64,000 nucleotides of DNA from Halichondria panicea. Lineage: Eukaryota; Porifera; Demospongiae; Suberitida; Halichondriidae. The notes under the pieces were generated by a model that was given only the letters and a program-made list of their open reading frames with translations, was not told the origin of the DNA and searched no databases. Both the position numbers and the translations under genes were made by a program. Position 1 is the first letter of the stretch. Each line of letters starts with the position of its first letter. This document shows, in pieces, positions 21,559 to 34,030 of this stretch. Location: contig NC_087386.1 in NCBI RefSeq assembly GCF_963675165.1, forward strand, positions 1,812,669 to 1,876,668, given 5' to 3'.

Positions 21559-23438
21559 ATGATTCTATTTCTAACTGCTCTGCTCATCAGTGGCTATTGT
21601 GATACTCTCACTTGTAATCAAACAGGTATATAAGTTTAAGTAGCATCGAATTATTTTAATGTTGTATTCCAATCGATTAGTCCTTCCTACACTGTATCGC
21701 GGTCTGTGGTTTGATGGTGATCCAATTACATACAACGATATTCTGATCACCTATCCATCATTTTGTACACTGCCAAACTTTCTTGTTAGATTCAGTGTTT
21801 GTGAATACAGTGTTGCACTGGGTGACGGAGCAATCATTCCATCTCCTCCTGATCTCAATAGTTTAGATTATGTCAGAAATTTCATTGCTTGGAACAGAGA
21901 CACATTGAATAGTTTTATTGACTTTGACCTCACTACAGCAATGGCTGGGATTACTGCTATAGAGCTCAGTTTCTTGAACAGTCCTGCCAACAGAATCAGT
22001 TTGCCAGAACCTAGACTATCTGTAGTTGAATATGCCCCAGGCTATAGAGATCGAAACGAAATAAGTATCACAACCTGGATATTTGACAATCAAGATCTGG
22101 CTCAGACAGACAACCAAATCAGAACTATTAGCATTCGGCCATTCCCATCACTTAGTGCTGCGAACCTCAGAATTAGGTTTCAATTCACAGTGTTTCATGA
22201 TTTTGATTGGGTCTTTCTGAGTGAAATACGATTTTGCACACAGCCTCAACGTCCTTTTCAGGCTATAATCTTTCAAACACCATCATCAATTATTGTTCAT
22301 CCAAGTGCAGACGACCTGAGAAGAGGATCAACAGAGTTAGTGTGCATTGTTTCCAGTGAAGGATCGTACGTATGGCAGTGGAAGAGAGACAATGGTATCA
22401 TATTAATGGAAAATAATGGGGACTACAATATCACCATTGGAGATGGAAGCAGAACAACTAAGTTGACGATTAACAATCTGGACTTTAGTGATGCTGCTAA
22501 TTATGAATGCATAGCAACAACAACACAGGATGTGGATTTAAGGAACTCAACAGCGTATTTAGTGGAGTTTCCAGGTACCTAAATTACTTAATACATGACT
22601 AATTAACTTGCTCTTCCTTCCATTCTAGAGCGTGTCATTACTACACCTTATGTCAGTAGATATCTACAGACTGGAGAGGTTACCCTGACCTGTGAGCTCC
22701 ATGGTTACCAGTCATCACTCTCTCCCCCTGTGTGGCTAAACACAAATGGCAGTGAAACAAATGACTCTACCAAATACACTGTATCTGTGTATGAAGGAAA
22801 CAACACAATAATTCTACAAAATGGCACTGTCTTCCCTAGTATTATTTTGGACATCACAATTCACAACCTTTCATTAGCTGATGGAGGTACCTACACGTGT
22901 CGTGGTGTCAGAGGAGAGAGTGTCACTCAACTCACAATATTAGAAGGGACTGATCCAAACATGTTATCGCAAACATGCATTTCTACGTCTATAGAGGGTG
23001 AGTAAACTGTGACTGAGTTTACTTTCATTATACATTTTATATGCCTATTATCAGAAACAATTATAACTTGGTTTTGTATTTATTACTGCAGGTATCACTC
23101 CCACTCCATCCCCTGGCAACGAAACTACCACTCGTGTCCCTGTAATGGACGAAGCTATTGTCATCATAGCAGCTGCAGTAGGGAGTGTTATTATAGTACT
23201 CACAATACTTATCCTCATAATCTTCATCGTTTATCTACTGAGGAAGATCAACAAGATGAAAATATGTTTGACTGAAGCTGTACAAGTACCTAATTCTCTC
23301 TCCATACAAGAAAGGGAAGACACCTCAATTTCTGTGCAGGATGTGATATATGAAGAGATTGCCGAAAGACACGACATGTTATTGACAAATAACGAAGCCT
23401 ACGTGTGTGTGTCAACTCCTCTAGAAAATAGAAATTAG
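21559..23438 (+). CDS. U11: Ig-domain receptor, 558 aa, 4-exon class, intact
   Basis: Exons 21559-21625, 21681-22574, 22629-22997 and 23092-23438 join in frame. The N-domain is the LPTLYRG type, and its linker is shorter by two residues because the QL pair is missing before AIIFQTP. Ig1 ends in TTQDVDL. Ig2 is the NTNGSE type and ends at SIEG. The membrane exon starts GITPTPSPGNETTTR, and the tail has VIYEEI and YVCV and ends TPLENRN. This is the longest intact member. It combines a 3-exon-type ectodomain start with a 4-exon-type membrane exon, consistent with module exchange at phase-1 introns. Confidence 0.85.
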
Positions 23439-24063
23439 AAATTAACATTTCTGAGCAGACCTTTAACACTATCCTGTGTTTGCATACCATTTACCTGATA
23501 CTTTATCTGTAAAAACATTTTGTGTGTTACGTGTGTACAATAGTAATTCCATTTGAGAAGCAATCTGAGAACGCTGTTTTAAATCACCTGTTCCTGGGAA
23601 ACCCACAATAGCGACGAAGACGTCCAAACAGCGAGTTAGACCCCCTGTGAAGATTAAGCCCAATGTCAAACGAAAGCCTATAAAGTCGAAATATCTAAAT
23701 ATATTATAGTGGACATGCATGTTCCATTGAGATCTTGTGGTATAGTATGTCTAAGATTAATTTTTAGCGATATTAAATTGAGCAACAGATAGTTGACTCA
23801 TGAACACTGGTGTTTGTGATTGTTTATCAAACAGTGACGTTGTTTGTGTAAACTTGTCACTGTAGTGTGGGAAATTATTTAAACCATATCATAATTACTC
23901 AGTATTACCTCAGTACATCAGTTGTTGACGTCCCTATTATGTGCAGATCATTCACTTTTTATCAATTCATGCGTAATCCTTCCACTGTATAATTTGTTCC
24001 ACTTAACTCTTGTACACAATTATTCATATATAGCTAAAGTTACTACCTCTTGCTGAGCAAATC
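23439..24063. other. Intergenic U11-U12, class I 3' flank without AATAAA
   Basis: The usual AATAAACCACC has become AAATCACC near 23581, so the polyadenylation signal is lost here. The proline-rich frame nevertheless stays open for about 40 codons (about 23586-23705). Upstream of U12 the spacer is shortened. Confidence 0.5.
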
Positions 24064-25811
24064 ATGATTCTATTTCTAACTGCTCTGCTTATCAGTGGCT
24101 ATTGTGATGCTCTCACTTGTAATCAAACAGGTGAGCTTAAGCAGACATTTGAAGACTTATTTTCATATATGTATTCCACCAATTAGCCCTTCCTACTCTG
24201 TATCGAGGTCTGTGGTTAGATGGTGATCCAATTACATACAACGATGTTCTGATCACCTATCCATCAAATTGTACAAAGAATATTCTTGCTAGCACTGTCT
24301 GTGATCACAGTGTTGTACTGGGTGACGGAGCAATCATTCCATCTCCTCCTGATCTCAATAGTGCAAGTTATTTCAGACATTTCATTGCTTGGAACAGAGA
24401 CTCATTGAATAGTTTTATTGACTTTGACCTCACTGCAGCAACGGCTGGGATTACTGCTATAGAACTCAGTTTCTTGAACAATCCTGCCAGTGGAATCAGT
24501 TTGCCAGAACCTAGACTATCTGTAGTTGAATATACCCGAGGCCTGAGAGATCGAAGTGAAGTAAGTATAACAACCTGGATATTTGATAATCAAGATCTGG
24601 CTCAGACAGACAACCAAATCAGAACTATTAGCATTCGGCCATTCCCACCACTTAGTGCTGTGAACCTCAGAATTAGGTTTCAATTCACAGCGTTTCATGA
24701 TTTTCATTGGGTCTTTCTGAGTGAAGTACGATTTTGCACACAGCCTCAACCTCCTTTTCAACTTATTAACGCTGTCATCCTTCAAATACCATCATCAATT
24801 GTTGTTCAGCCAAGTGCAAGCAATCTGAGAAGAAGATCAACAGATTTAGTGTGCACTGTTTCCAGTGAAGGATCGTACGTATGGCAGTGGAAGAGAGACA
24901 ATGGTATCATATTAATGGAAAATAATGGGGACTACAGAATCACCATTGGAGACGGAAGCAGAACAACTAAGTTGTTGATTAACAATCTGGACTTTAGTGA
25001 TGCTGCTAATTATGAATGCATAGCAACAACAACACAGGATGTGGATTTAAGGAACTCAACAGTGTATTTAGTGGAGTTCCCAGGTACGTAAATTACTTAA
25101 TACATGACTAATTAACTTGCTGTTCCTTCCATTCTAGAGCGTGTCATTACTGCACCTGATGTCAGTGAGTATCTACAGACTGGAGAGGTTACCCTGACCT
25201 GTGAGCTCCATGGTTACCAGTCATCACTCTCTCCTCCTGTGTGGCTAGACTTGGGTGGCAGTGAAATAAATACCACTACCAAATACACTGTGTCTGTGTG
25301 TGAAGGAAACAACACCATAATTCTACAGAATGGCACTGTTGTCCCTAGTATCATTTTGGACATCACCATTCACAATCTTTCATCAGCTGATGGAGGAGGT
25401 ACCTACACGTGTCGTGGTGTCAGAGGAGAGAGTGTCACTCAACTCACAATAGTGGAGGGTACAGCCCCTCCCACTGCACCACCTCCTCCAACCACACTCC
25501 ATTTGACTACTCGTTCAACGCAGCCTACGTTAGCACCTAATAACCAGTTGCCTCCTGTACATATTTTAGTATCCGTAGTAACCATCCTAGTCATTGCATT
25601 GCTTCTCTTCATTGTCTTTATCGTTTGCCTTTTGAGGAAGATAAGGAAAAAGAAATCGTTTTTGACTGAAGCTGTAAAAGTACCTAATCTACTCTCCGTA
25701 AAAGAAAAGTGTTCAATTTCTGTGCAGGATGTGATATATGAAGAGATAGCTGAAAGAAGCGTCATGTCATTGACAAAGAACGAGGCCTACGTGTGTGTGT
25801 CGACTCTTTAA
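24064..25811 (+). CDS. U12: Ig-domain receptor, 545 aa, 3-exon class, intact
   Basis: Exons 24064-24130, 24187-25083 and 25138-25811 join in frame. The N-domain has a short loop, NCTKNILASTVCDHSVVLGD, where other units have a longer Arg/Ile-rich segment. The linker reads FQLINAVILQIPSS with no stop. Ig1 has KLLINNLDFSDAANYEC. Exon 3 is almost the same as in U9 and U21 but with VIYEEI and SVMSL. The tail ends YVCVSTL, so it lacks the C-terminal QPKSY of U2 and U6. Confidence 0.85.
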
Positions 25812-26335
25812 AAAAAATAGAAAACCCGAAAGTTATTAACATTATTCTGGACTAATTTGTCAATGTCTGTGTTAATAATTATGTAACCATTGTTTGTGAA
25901 TTAGTTTTGTGCAAATCCATTTACCCTAATACTTTAATTTATCTATATAGCTGTAAACTAGCCTCCTTCTCAGGCGTCTTTTTGAGTAGAGGAAGTGGTC
26001 ACGAGGACAAGGCCAGCTGTAAACATATAATGCGTGCATGTGTGTGTGCAATAGTCTGTGTTTTAATAATTAAGGAAGAGAATTGAGCAACAGAGAGTTG
26101 ACTGTATATCAAACATTGTCAAATTAGTGCTGCAGACTAGCTATATACAGTACACTGACCTGCCTATGTGCAAATCATTTCAATATTTGTCATTTAATTG
26201 AACCCATTCTCATGCAACTTATTTGCTTTCTAATTCCACTCTTAAAACATCTCTATATCTGCCTACTTATATATAATCATGTACTTATAATTTAAAGTTG
26301 GACTAACAGGCTCTCGTCTCTATAACTGAACAATC
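25812..26335. other. Intergenic U12-U13, class II 3' flank
   Basis: Contains the 56-bp TAGCCT element (25959-26014, flanked by AGCTGTAAAC at 25949 and 26015), a short TG tract and the U13 upstream block. Confidence 0.55.
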
Positions 26336-28175
26336 ATGATTCTATTTCTAACTGCTCTGCTCATCAGTGGCTATTGTGATGCTCTCACTTGTAATCAAAC
26401 AGGTGAGCTTAAGCAGACATCTGAAGACTTAATTCAATGTTGTATTATCCAACTGATTAGCCATTCCTACACTGTATCACGGTCTGTGGTTAGATGGTGA
26501 TCCAATTACATACAACGATGTTCTGATCACCTATCCATCAAATTGTACATGGAGGAGCATTCTTGAAAGATTCATTGTCTGTGATTACAGTGTTGTACTT
26601 GGTGACGGAGCAATCATTCCATCTCCTCCTGATCTCAATAGTGCAAGTTATTTCACACATTTCATTGCTTGGAACAGAGACTCATTGAATAGTTTTATTG
26701 ATTTTGACCTCACTACAGCAACGGCTGGGATTACTGCTATAGAGCTCAGTTTGTTGAACAGTCCAGTCAACGGAATCAGTTTGCCAGAACCTAGACTATC
26801 TGTAGTTGAATATAACCCAAACCTTAGTGTTCGAAACGAAACAAATATTATAACCTGGATATTTGATAATCAAGATCTGACTCGAATAGACAACCAAATC
26901 AGAACTATTAGCATTCAGCCACTCACACCACTTAGTGCTGCAAACCTCAGAATTAGGTTCCAATTCACAGTGTTTCATGATTTTGATTGGGTCTTTCTGG
27001 GTGAAATAAGATTTTGCACACAGCCTCAACCTCCTTTTCAACTTATTAACGCTGTCATACTTTGAACACCATCATCAATTATTGTTCAACCAAATGCAGG
27101 CGACCTGAGAAGAGAATCAACAGAGTTAGTGTGTACTATTTTGGGTGAAGGATCGTACGTATGGCAGTGGAGGAGAGACAATGCTATCATACTGATGGAA
27201 AATGGTGAGTACTACAGAATCACCATTGGAGACGGAAGCAGAACAACTAAGTTGACGATTAACAATCTGGACTTTAGTGATGCTGCTAATTATGAATGCA
27301 TAGCAACAATAACACAGGATGTGGATTTAATGAACTCAACAGTGTATTTAGTGGAATTTCCAGGTACCTAAATTACTTAATACAAATTGCCATTCTACAC
27401 CCTGCATGTACTCGTGTACATATTCACCTATTAAATGTATATTGCTGTCCTTCCTTTCTAGAACATGTCGTTTCCACATCTGGTGTGTGTGGGTATCTAC
27501 AGACTGGAGAGGTTACCCTGACCTGTGAGCTCCATGGTTACCAGTCATCACTCTTTCCTCCTGTGTGGCTGGACTTGGGTGGCAGTGAAATAACCGCATG
27601 TACAAAATACACCATCACTTCTGGTGAAGGAGGGAACACCATCGTTTTTGAGAATGGCACTGCTATCCCTAGTGTGATTGTCAGGCTTAGAATTCGAGAT
27701 CTATCGTTAGCCGATGGAGGGAACTACACGTGTCGTGGTGTCGGAGGAGGAGAGAGTGTCACTCAACTTGTGATTACAGAAGGGACAGCCTCTCCCACTA
27801 CACCAACCCCTCCCACTACTGCACTACCTGTGACTACTCAGCACACGTTAGCACCTAGTAATGTTTTGCTACCAACAGTACATGGATTAGTATCCATAGT
27901 AACTCTCCTAGTGATTGCATTACTTCTCCTTATTGTATTCATCGTTTTACCTACTGAGGAAGAAGATCAACAAGATAATACATTCCTTAATACGCTCGAC
28001 TGAAGCTGCACAAGTACCTAATTCTCTCTCCATACAAGAAAGGGAAGACACCTCAATTTCTGTGCAGGATGTGACATATGAAGAGATTGCCGAAAGAAGC
28101 AACATGTTATTGACAAAGAACGAAGCCTACGTGTGTGTGTCGACTCCTAGGAAAATAGACAATCAAAAAAATTAA
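26336..28175 (+). pseudogene. U13: Ig receptor unit, 3-exon class, nonsense plus frameshift
   Basis: Exons 26336-26402, 26461-27363 and 27462-28175. TGA at 27063-27065 (CGA in U10 and U22) stops translation in the linker. One extra T near 27949 shifts the frame at the end of the membrane helix and gives a stop at 28001-28003. The original frame resumes with the tail, VTYEEI and YVCV, and runs on past the usual stop to PRKIDNQKN. Exon 3 is the VVSTSGVCGY subtype. Overall it is a diverged copy of U10. Confidence 0.8.
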
Positions 28176-28869
28176 ACTTTTACTGAGCAGCCTTTAACAT
28201 TATCCTGGACTAATTTGTCACAATGTTTGTATGTACTATTGTTTGTGCATTTGTGCATAATTATCCATTTACCCTATATACTCTGACACATATATGTGGT
28301 TCCATTTGAGTTGCTTTGAAATGTCTATATAATAAACCACCTGTTCCTGGGAAACCCACATGCAATAGCGACGAAGCCGTCCAAATAGCCAGTTCTACCC
28401 TGTGGAGTTTAAGCCCAACGTCAAACCAAAGCCTAAGCCTCAAAATATGTAATTTGCTTGGCATGTCATAATAACATTGTGTTGAAGTCATACAGTAGCT
28501 ATAATACGTACTGTATGTAATTTTTTGTGAGTATTAAAGAGAATTGAGCAACAGAGAGTTGATTCATGAACACCGTATATCAAACATTGACATTATCTGT
28601 ATAAAGTTGTCAAATTATTAATTACTGCACATTATGCAAACTAGCTATAATATATACCTCAGTACGTATACACTGTGACGATGTGCAAATCATTTCAATT
28701 TGTCAATTCATGGATGTGTTTGATTGAACCCATTCTCATATGCATACCACATATTTACTTTCTATAATTCCACTCTTAAAAACATCTCTATTTCCGCCTA
28801 TAATTTTATACATGTAGTCTACTCATAATTTAAAATCGGTTGGACTAACAGGCTCTTAACTGAACAATC
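28176..28869. other. Intergenic U13-U14, class I 3' flank
   Basis: AATAAA at 28331-28336. The proline-rich relic has an in-frame TAG for CAG (about 28386). It closely matches 20872-21558. No gene was seen. Confidence 0.5.
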
Positions 28870-30612
28870 ATGATTCTATTTCTAACTGCTCTGCTCATCA
28901 GTGACTATTGTGATGCTCTCACTTGTACTCAAACAGGTATATAAGTTTAAGTAGCATCGAATTATTTTAATGTTGTATTCCAACCGATTAGTCCTTCCTA
29001 CACTGTATCGCGGTCTGTGGTTAGATGGTGATCCAATTACATACAACGATATTCTGATCACCTATCCATCAAATTGTACACGGCCAAATGTTCTTGTTAG
29101 ATTCAGTGTTTGTGAATACAGTGTCGCACTGGGTGACGGAGCAATCATTCCATCTCCTCCTGATCTCAATAGTTTAGGTTATGTCAGACATTTCATTGCT
29201 TGGAACAGAGACTCATTGAATAGTTTTATTGATTTTGACCTCACTAAAGCAACGGCTGGAATTACTGCTATAGAGCTGAGTTTCTTGAACAGTCCTGCCA
29301 ACAGAATCAGTTTGCCAGAACCTAGACTATTTGTTATTGAATATGCCCCAGGCTATAAAGATCGAAACGAAAAAAGTATCACAACCAGGATATTTGATAA
29401 TCAAGATCTGACTCAGACAGACAACCAAATCAGAACTATTAGCATTCGGCCATTCACACCACTTAGTGCTGCGAACCTCAGAATTAGGTTTCCAATTCAC
29501 AGTGCTTCATGATTTTGATTGGGTCTTTCTGAGTGAAATACGGTTTTGCACACAGCCTCAACCTCCTTTTCAACTTATTAAGGCTGTCATCCTTCAAACA
29601 CCATCATCTATTATTGTTCAGCCAAGCGCAGACGATTTGAGAAGAGGATCAACAGAGTTAGTGTGCACTATTTCCAGTGAAGGATCGTACGTATGGCAGT
29701 GGAAGAGCGATAAAAATACAATAGAAATAGAAAAGAAAGGCCACTACACAGTCACCATTGGAGACGGAAGTAGAACTACTAAGTTGAGGATAAACAAACT
29801 GGACTTCAGTAATGCTGCTAATTATGAATGCATAGCAACAACAACACAGGATGTGGGTTTAAAGAACTCAACAACGTATTTAGTGGAGTTTCCAGGTACG
29901 TAAGTATCATACTCACATACTCACCTATTACTGTCCATCCTTTCTAGAGCATGTCGTTTCCACATCTGGTGTGTGTGGATATCGACACACAGAAGAGGTT
30001 ACCTTGACCTGTGAGCTCCATGGTTACCAGTCATCACTCTCTCTTCCTGTGTGGCTAAACACAAATGGCAGTGAAATAACCACCACTACAAAATACACTA
30101 TCACTTCTGGTGAAGGGTTGAACGTAATTGTCTCTGAGAATGGAATTACTAACCCGAGTGTGATTGTCATGCTTAGAATTCGAGATCTATCGTTAGCTGA
30201 TGGAGGTACCTACACGTGTCGTGGTGTCAGAGGAGGGAAGGGTGTCACTCACCTTGCCATTTTAGAAGGAATAGCCCCTCCCAGTACACCACCTTTGACC
30301 TCGTTAGCACCCAGTAATGTTTTGCTACCAACAGTGCATGGATTAGTATCCATAGTAACTCTCCTAGTGATTGCATTACTTCTCCTCATTATCTTCATCG
30401 TTTACCTACTGAGGAAGATCAACAAAACAAAGAATTCCTTAATACGCTCGACTGAAGCTTTACAAGTACCTAATTCTCTCTCCATACAAGAAAGGGAAGA
30501 CACCTCAATTTCTGTGCAGGATGTACTATATGAAGAGATTTCCGAAAGACGCGTCGTGTCATTGACAAAGAATGAAGCCTATGTGTGTGTGTCGACTCCT
30601 CTAGAAAAATAG
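28870..30612 (+). pseudogene. U14: Ig receptor unit, 3-exon class, one single-base insertion
   Basis: Exons 28870-28936, 28992-29895 and 29948-30612. One extra base near 29488, in the Arg-Phe-Gln-Phe block of the N-domain, puts the frame out and stops at 29510-29512. Removing that base would make all 545 codons open, so this is either a very young lesion or a sequencing error. Exon 3 is unusual: SGVCGYRHTEEV replaces the LQTGEV strand, the stalk is short (PPSTPPLTSLAPS) and the helix is followed by KINKTKNS. The tail reads VLYEEI and YVCV. Confidence 0.7.
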
Positions 30613-31278
30613 ACAACCAAAAATTACCTTTTTTTACTTCGTCAATGTGTCTGTGTTTACTATAGTTTGCATTTATGCAAATCCATTTACCCTTAGACTT
30701 TATAGCTGTAAACACCCTGTGTGTTACGTTGTGTGTGTGTATGCACGTACAATGGTATTTTCATTTGAGTTGCTTACAGAAATTCTAGAATGCTGTTAAA
30801 TAAACCATCTGTTCCTGGGAAACCCACAATAGCGACGAAGACGTCCAAATAGCCAGTTATATTCCCCTGTAAGGAGACCCCCTGTGCATGGAAATTAAGC
30901 CCAATGTCATCCCAAAGCCTTTCCTTGCCTTGAAATATAAGTTGCTTGGTATAGCAAACACTTGTTACTCCTTTGAGGTAATGTGATATGTAGTAGCTAA
31001 GTATTTTTGGAAGTTTCAAGAAGAGATCTGATTCATGTACACTGATATTTGTTTTTAGTTGACGTTATCAGTATTTATAGCTCAGTACACGTTGACATCC
31101 CATGTGCAGGTCATTCGATTGTCATTTGTGACTCCATTATCATTATTTCTATTACACATGTCCCATATTTGCTTATCTAATGTTAGTTCCACCTCATTCT
31201 ATACCCGCCTCTTCTATGTACATGTACATAGCTAATTCGCAAAAGTTAGACTAACAAACTATTGTCTCTTGAACAATC
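30613..31278. other. Intergenic U14-U15, class I 3' flank
   Basis: AATAAA at 30799-30804. An uninterrupted AGCTGTAAAC at about 30704 is the empty site for the TAGCCT element. The proline-rich relic carries TAG for CAG near 30849. No gene was seen. Confidence 0.5.
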
Positions 31279-33420
31279 ATGATTCTATTTCTAACTGTTC
31301 TGCTCATCAGTGACTATTGTGATGCTCTCACTTGTAATCAAACAGGTAAGGCTTAAGCAGACATTTGAAGACTTATTTTCATATTGTATTCCAACCAATT
31401 AGCCCTTCCTACACTGTATCGAGGTCTGTGGTTAGATGGTAGTCCAATTACATACAACGATGTTCTGATCACCTACAGTGCCTTTAGTCTATAGAGTAAA
31501 TAAACGCAATTTGGTACGTGTTAGTACATAAATGTCAATATTTTGAGATTGGAACATTTCTAAGAAAATATGATGATACCATTGTGTTGGTGAACAAATT
31601 ATCTAAAACATATCCAAAAATATTTCCATGGCAACCAAAGGTGGTGGGTATGTGGTGGTTTATAAAACACCAACATTTTTCTATAGTGGACAATCACTTA
31701 GCGACGGAAAAGACCAATTATTTTCGGCTAATGTATGGAACTTTGGCACAACATTCCTGAATAGTTTAGCTAACATATGCATGGTTACGTATAGCTTACA
31801 TAAGTATACGTACTGATTAATACTCAATTATAGGATATTTTAGGTGCCTTTTCGCTTAGCGATGGAACTCAAGCAAATTTGTCGGCTAAGGTCTAATTGT
31901 TTTTGCACATTAATTGTTAATAAATTTTCTATCTTTTGATACAAAAAAGTTGTCCAGAAATACTTTAGTTCCGGAGATATTTCATGTTACACATATATTT
32001 TACGATCACCCCCATTTTTACCTAAAATAATTTCCCACTACAACAAATTTTGGGGAAATATTTTCAAATAAGGTTGTAGCTTATTTATTCACCTACTACA
32101 CAATGGTATCAGCACAATTTCTTAGAAATGTTCCAATCTTGAGATACATTTAAGTACAACTACTCACTCTGTGATTAAATTTACTCTCAAAGCTGAAGGC
32201 ACTGTATCCATCAAATTGTACACAGAGAAACATTCTTGCTAGATTCACTTGTGATTACGGTGTTGTACTGGGTGACGGAACAATCATTCCATCTCCTCCT
32301 GATCTCAATAGTTCAAGTTATTTCAGACATTTCATTATTCCACTATTCCAGGTGAAGGATCATATGTATGGCAGTGGAAGAGAGACAATAGTATCATGAT
32401 TCTAGAAAATAATGGGGATTATAGAATCACCATTGAAGACGGAAGCAGAATAACTAAGTTGATTATTAACAATCTGGACTTTAGTGATGCTGCTATTATG
32501 AATGCATAGCAACAACACACGATGTGGATTTAATGAACTCAACAGTGTATTTAGTGGAGTTTCCAGGTACCTGGTATATATATTTATGATTAAAAAATTA
32601 AATCGCTGTTCCTTAATTCCAGAGCATGTCATTACTACACCTGATGTCAGTGGATATCTACAGACTGGAGAGGTTACCCTGACCTGTGAGCTCCATGGTT
32701 ACCAGTCATCACTCTCTCCTCCTGTGTGGCTAAACACAAATGGCAGTGAAACAAATGACTCTGCCAAATACACTGTGTCCGTGTGTGAAGGAAACAACAC
32801 CATAATTCTACAGAATGGCACTGTCGTCCCTAGTATCATTTTCAACATCACAATTCACAACCTTTCATTAGCTGATGGAGGTACCTACACATGTCGTGGT
32901 GTCAGAGGAGAGAGTGTCACTCAACTCACAATATTAGAAGGGACTGATCCAAATATGTTATCACAAACATGCATTTCCTCGTCTATAGAGGGTGAGTAAA
33001 CTGTGATTGAGTTTACTTTCATTATATGCTTATTATCAGAAACAATTATAACTTAGTTTCGTATTTACTGCAGGTATCACTCCCACTCCATCCCCTGGCA
33101 ACGAAACTACCACTCGTGTCCCTATAATGAACGAAGCCATTGTCACCATAGCAGCTGCAGTAGTGACTGTTATTATAGTACTTACAATACTTATCGTCAT
33201 AATCTTCATCGTTTATCTACTGAGGAAGATCAACAAGATGAAAATACGCTCAACTGAATCTGTACAAGTACTTAATTCTCTCTCCATACAAGAAAGGGAG
33301 GACACCTCAATTTCTGTGCAGGATGTGACATATGAAGAGATTGCCGAAAGAAATGACATGTTATTGACAAAGAACGAAGCCTACGTGTGTGTGTCGACTC
33401 CTCTAGAAAATAGAAATTAA
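31279..33420 (+). pseudogene. U15: Ig receptor unit, 4-exon class, broken by transposon and deletion
   Basis: Exon 1 (31279-31345) is intact. Exon 2 starts at 31403 and is interrupted at 31475 by a 729-bp inverted-repeat element. It resumes at 32205 but jumps near 32338 from the HFI block straight into Ig1, deleting about two thirds of the N-domain. One base is missing in the Ala-Ala-Asn codons of Ig1 (near 32494). Exon 2 ends at 32566. Exons 32623-32991 (Ig2, NTNGSE type) and 33074-33420 (membrane helix with IVIIF, VTYEEI, YVCV) are open. Confidence 0.85.
31474..32206. mobile_element. 729-bp TA-flanked inverted-repeat element (MITE-like) in U15 exon 2
   Basis: Element 31476-32204 is bracketed by TA duplications (31474-31475, 32205-32206), and removing it restores the usual CACCTATCCATC coding sequence. 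The ends are CAGTGCCTT and AAGGCACTG. Inverted similarity continues about 110 bp inward with mismatches, including a 20-base matched block (TTGGAACATTTCTAAGAAA at 31548 and its complement near 32130). No transposase-like frame is present. The TA target and CAGTG end fit a non-autonomous Tc1/mariner-type element. Confidence 0.8.
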
Positions 33421-34030
33421 AAATTAACATTTCACTGAGCAGACCTTTAACACTATCCTGTGTTTGCATACCATTTACCTGATACTTTAATTTTCTCTAT
33501 CTGTAAAAACATTTTGTGTGTTACGTGTGTACAATAGTAATTCCATTTGAGAAGCAATCTGAGAATGCTGTTTTATAATAAACCACCTGTTCCTGGGAAA
33601 CTCACAATAGCGACAAAGACGTCCAAACAGCGAGTTAGACCCCCTGTGGAGATTAAGCCCAATGTCATTAGTATGTTAAGTATTTTTGCAAGTTGCAATA
33701 TTAAATCTATCAACAGATAGTTGACTCATGAACACTGGTGTTTGTGATTGTTTGTCAAACATTGACGTTGTTTGTATAAACTTGTCACTGTAGTGTGGGA
33801 AATTATTTAAACCATATCATAATTCTCAGTAATACCTCGGTACATTAGTTGTTGACGTCCCTATTATGTGCAGATCATTCACTATTCATGCGTAATCCTT
33901 CCACTATATAATTTGTTCAATTCTGCATGCCCCCATTCTATATAATGAGTAGATACTGCAACTCTTGTACACATATTCATAGCTAAAGTTGTACTAACAC
34001 AAACTAGCTCTTGCTCTAATCTGAGCAGTC
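33421..34030. other. Intergenic U15-U16, class I 3' flank
   Basis: AATAAA at 33577-33582. The proline-rich frame is open through KPNV and then joins a deleted spacer at about 33668. The upstream region of U16 matches that of U2. No gene was seen. Confidence 0.5.

Noticed and set aside
31518-31816. Short open frames inside the 729-bp element, as possible transposase
   Set aside because: They are under 81 codons, show no DDE-type spacing or helix-turn-helix, and lie in a region not expected to code.
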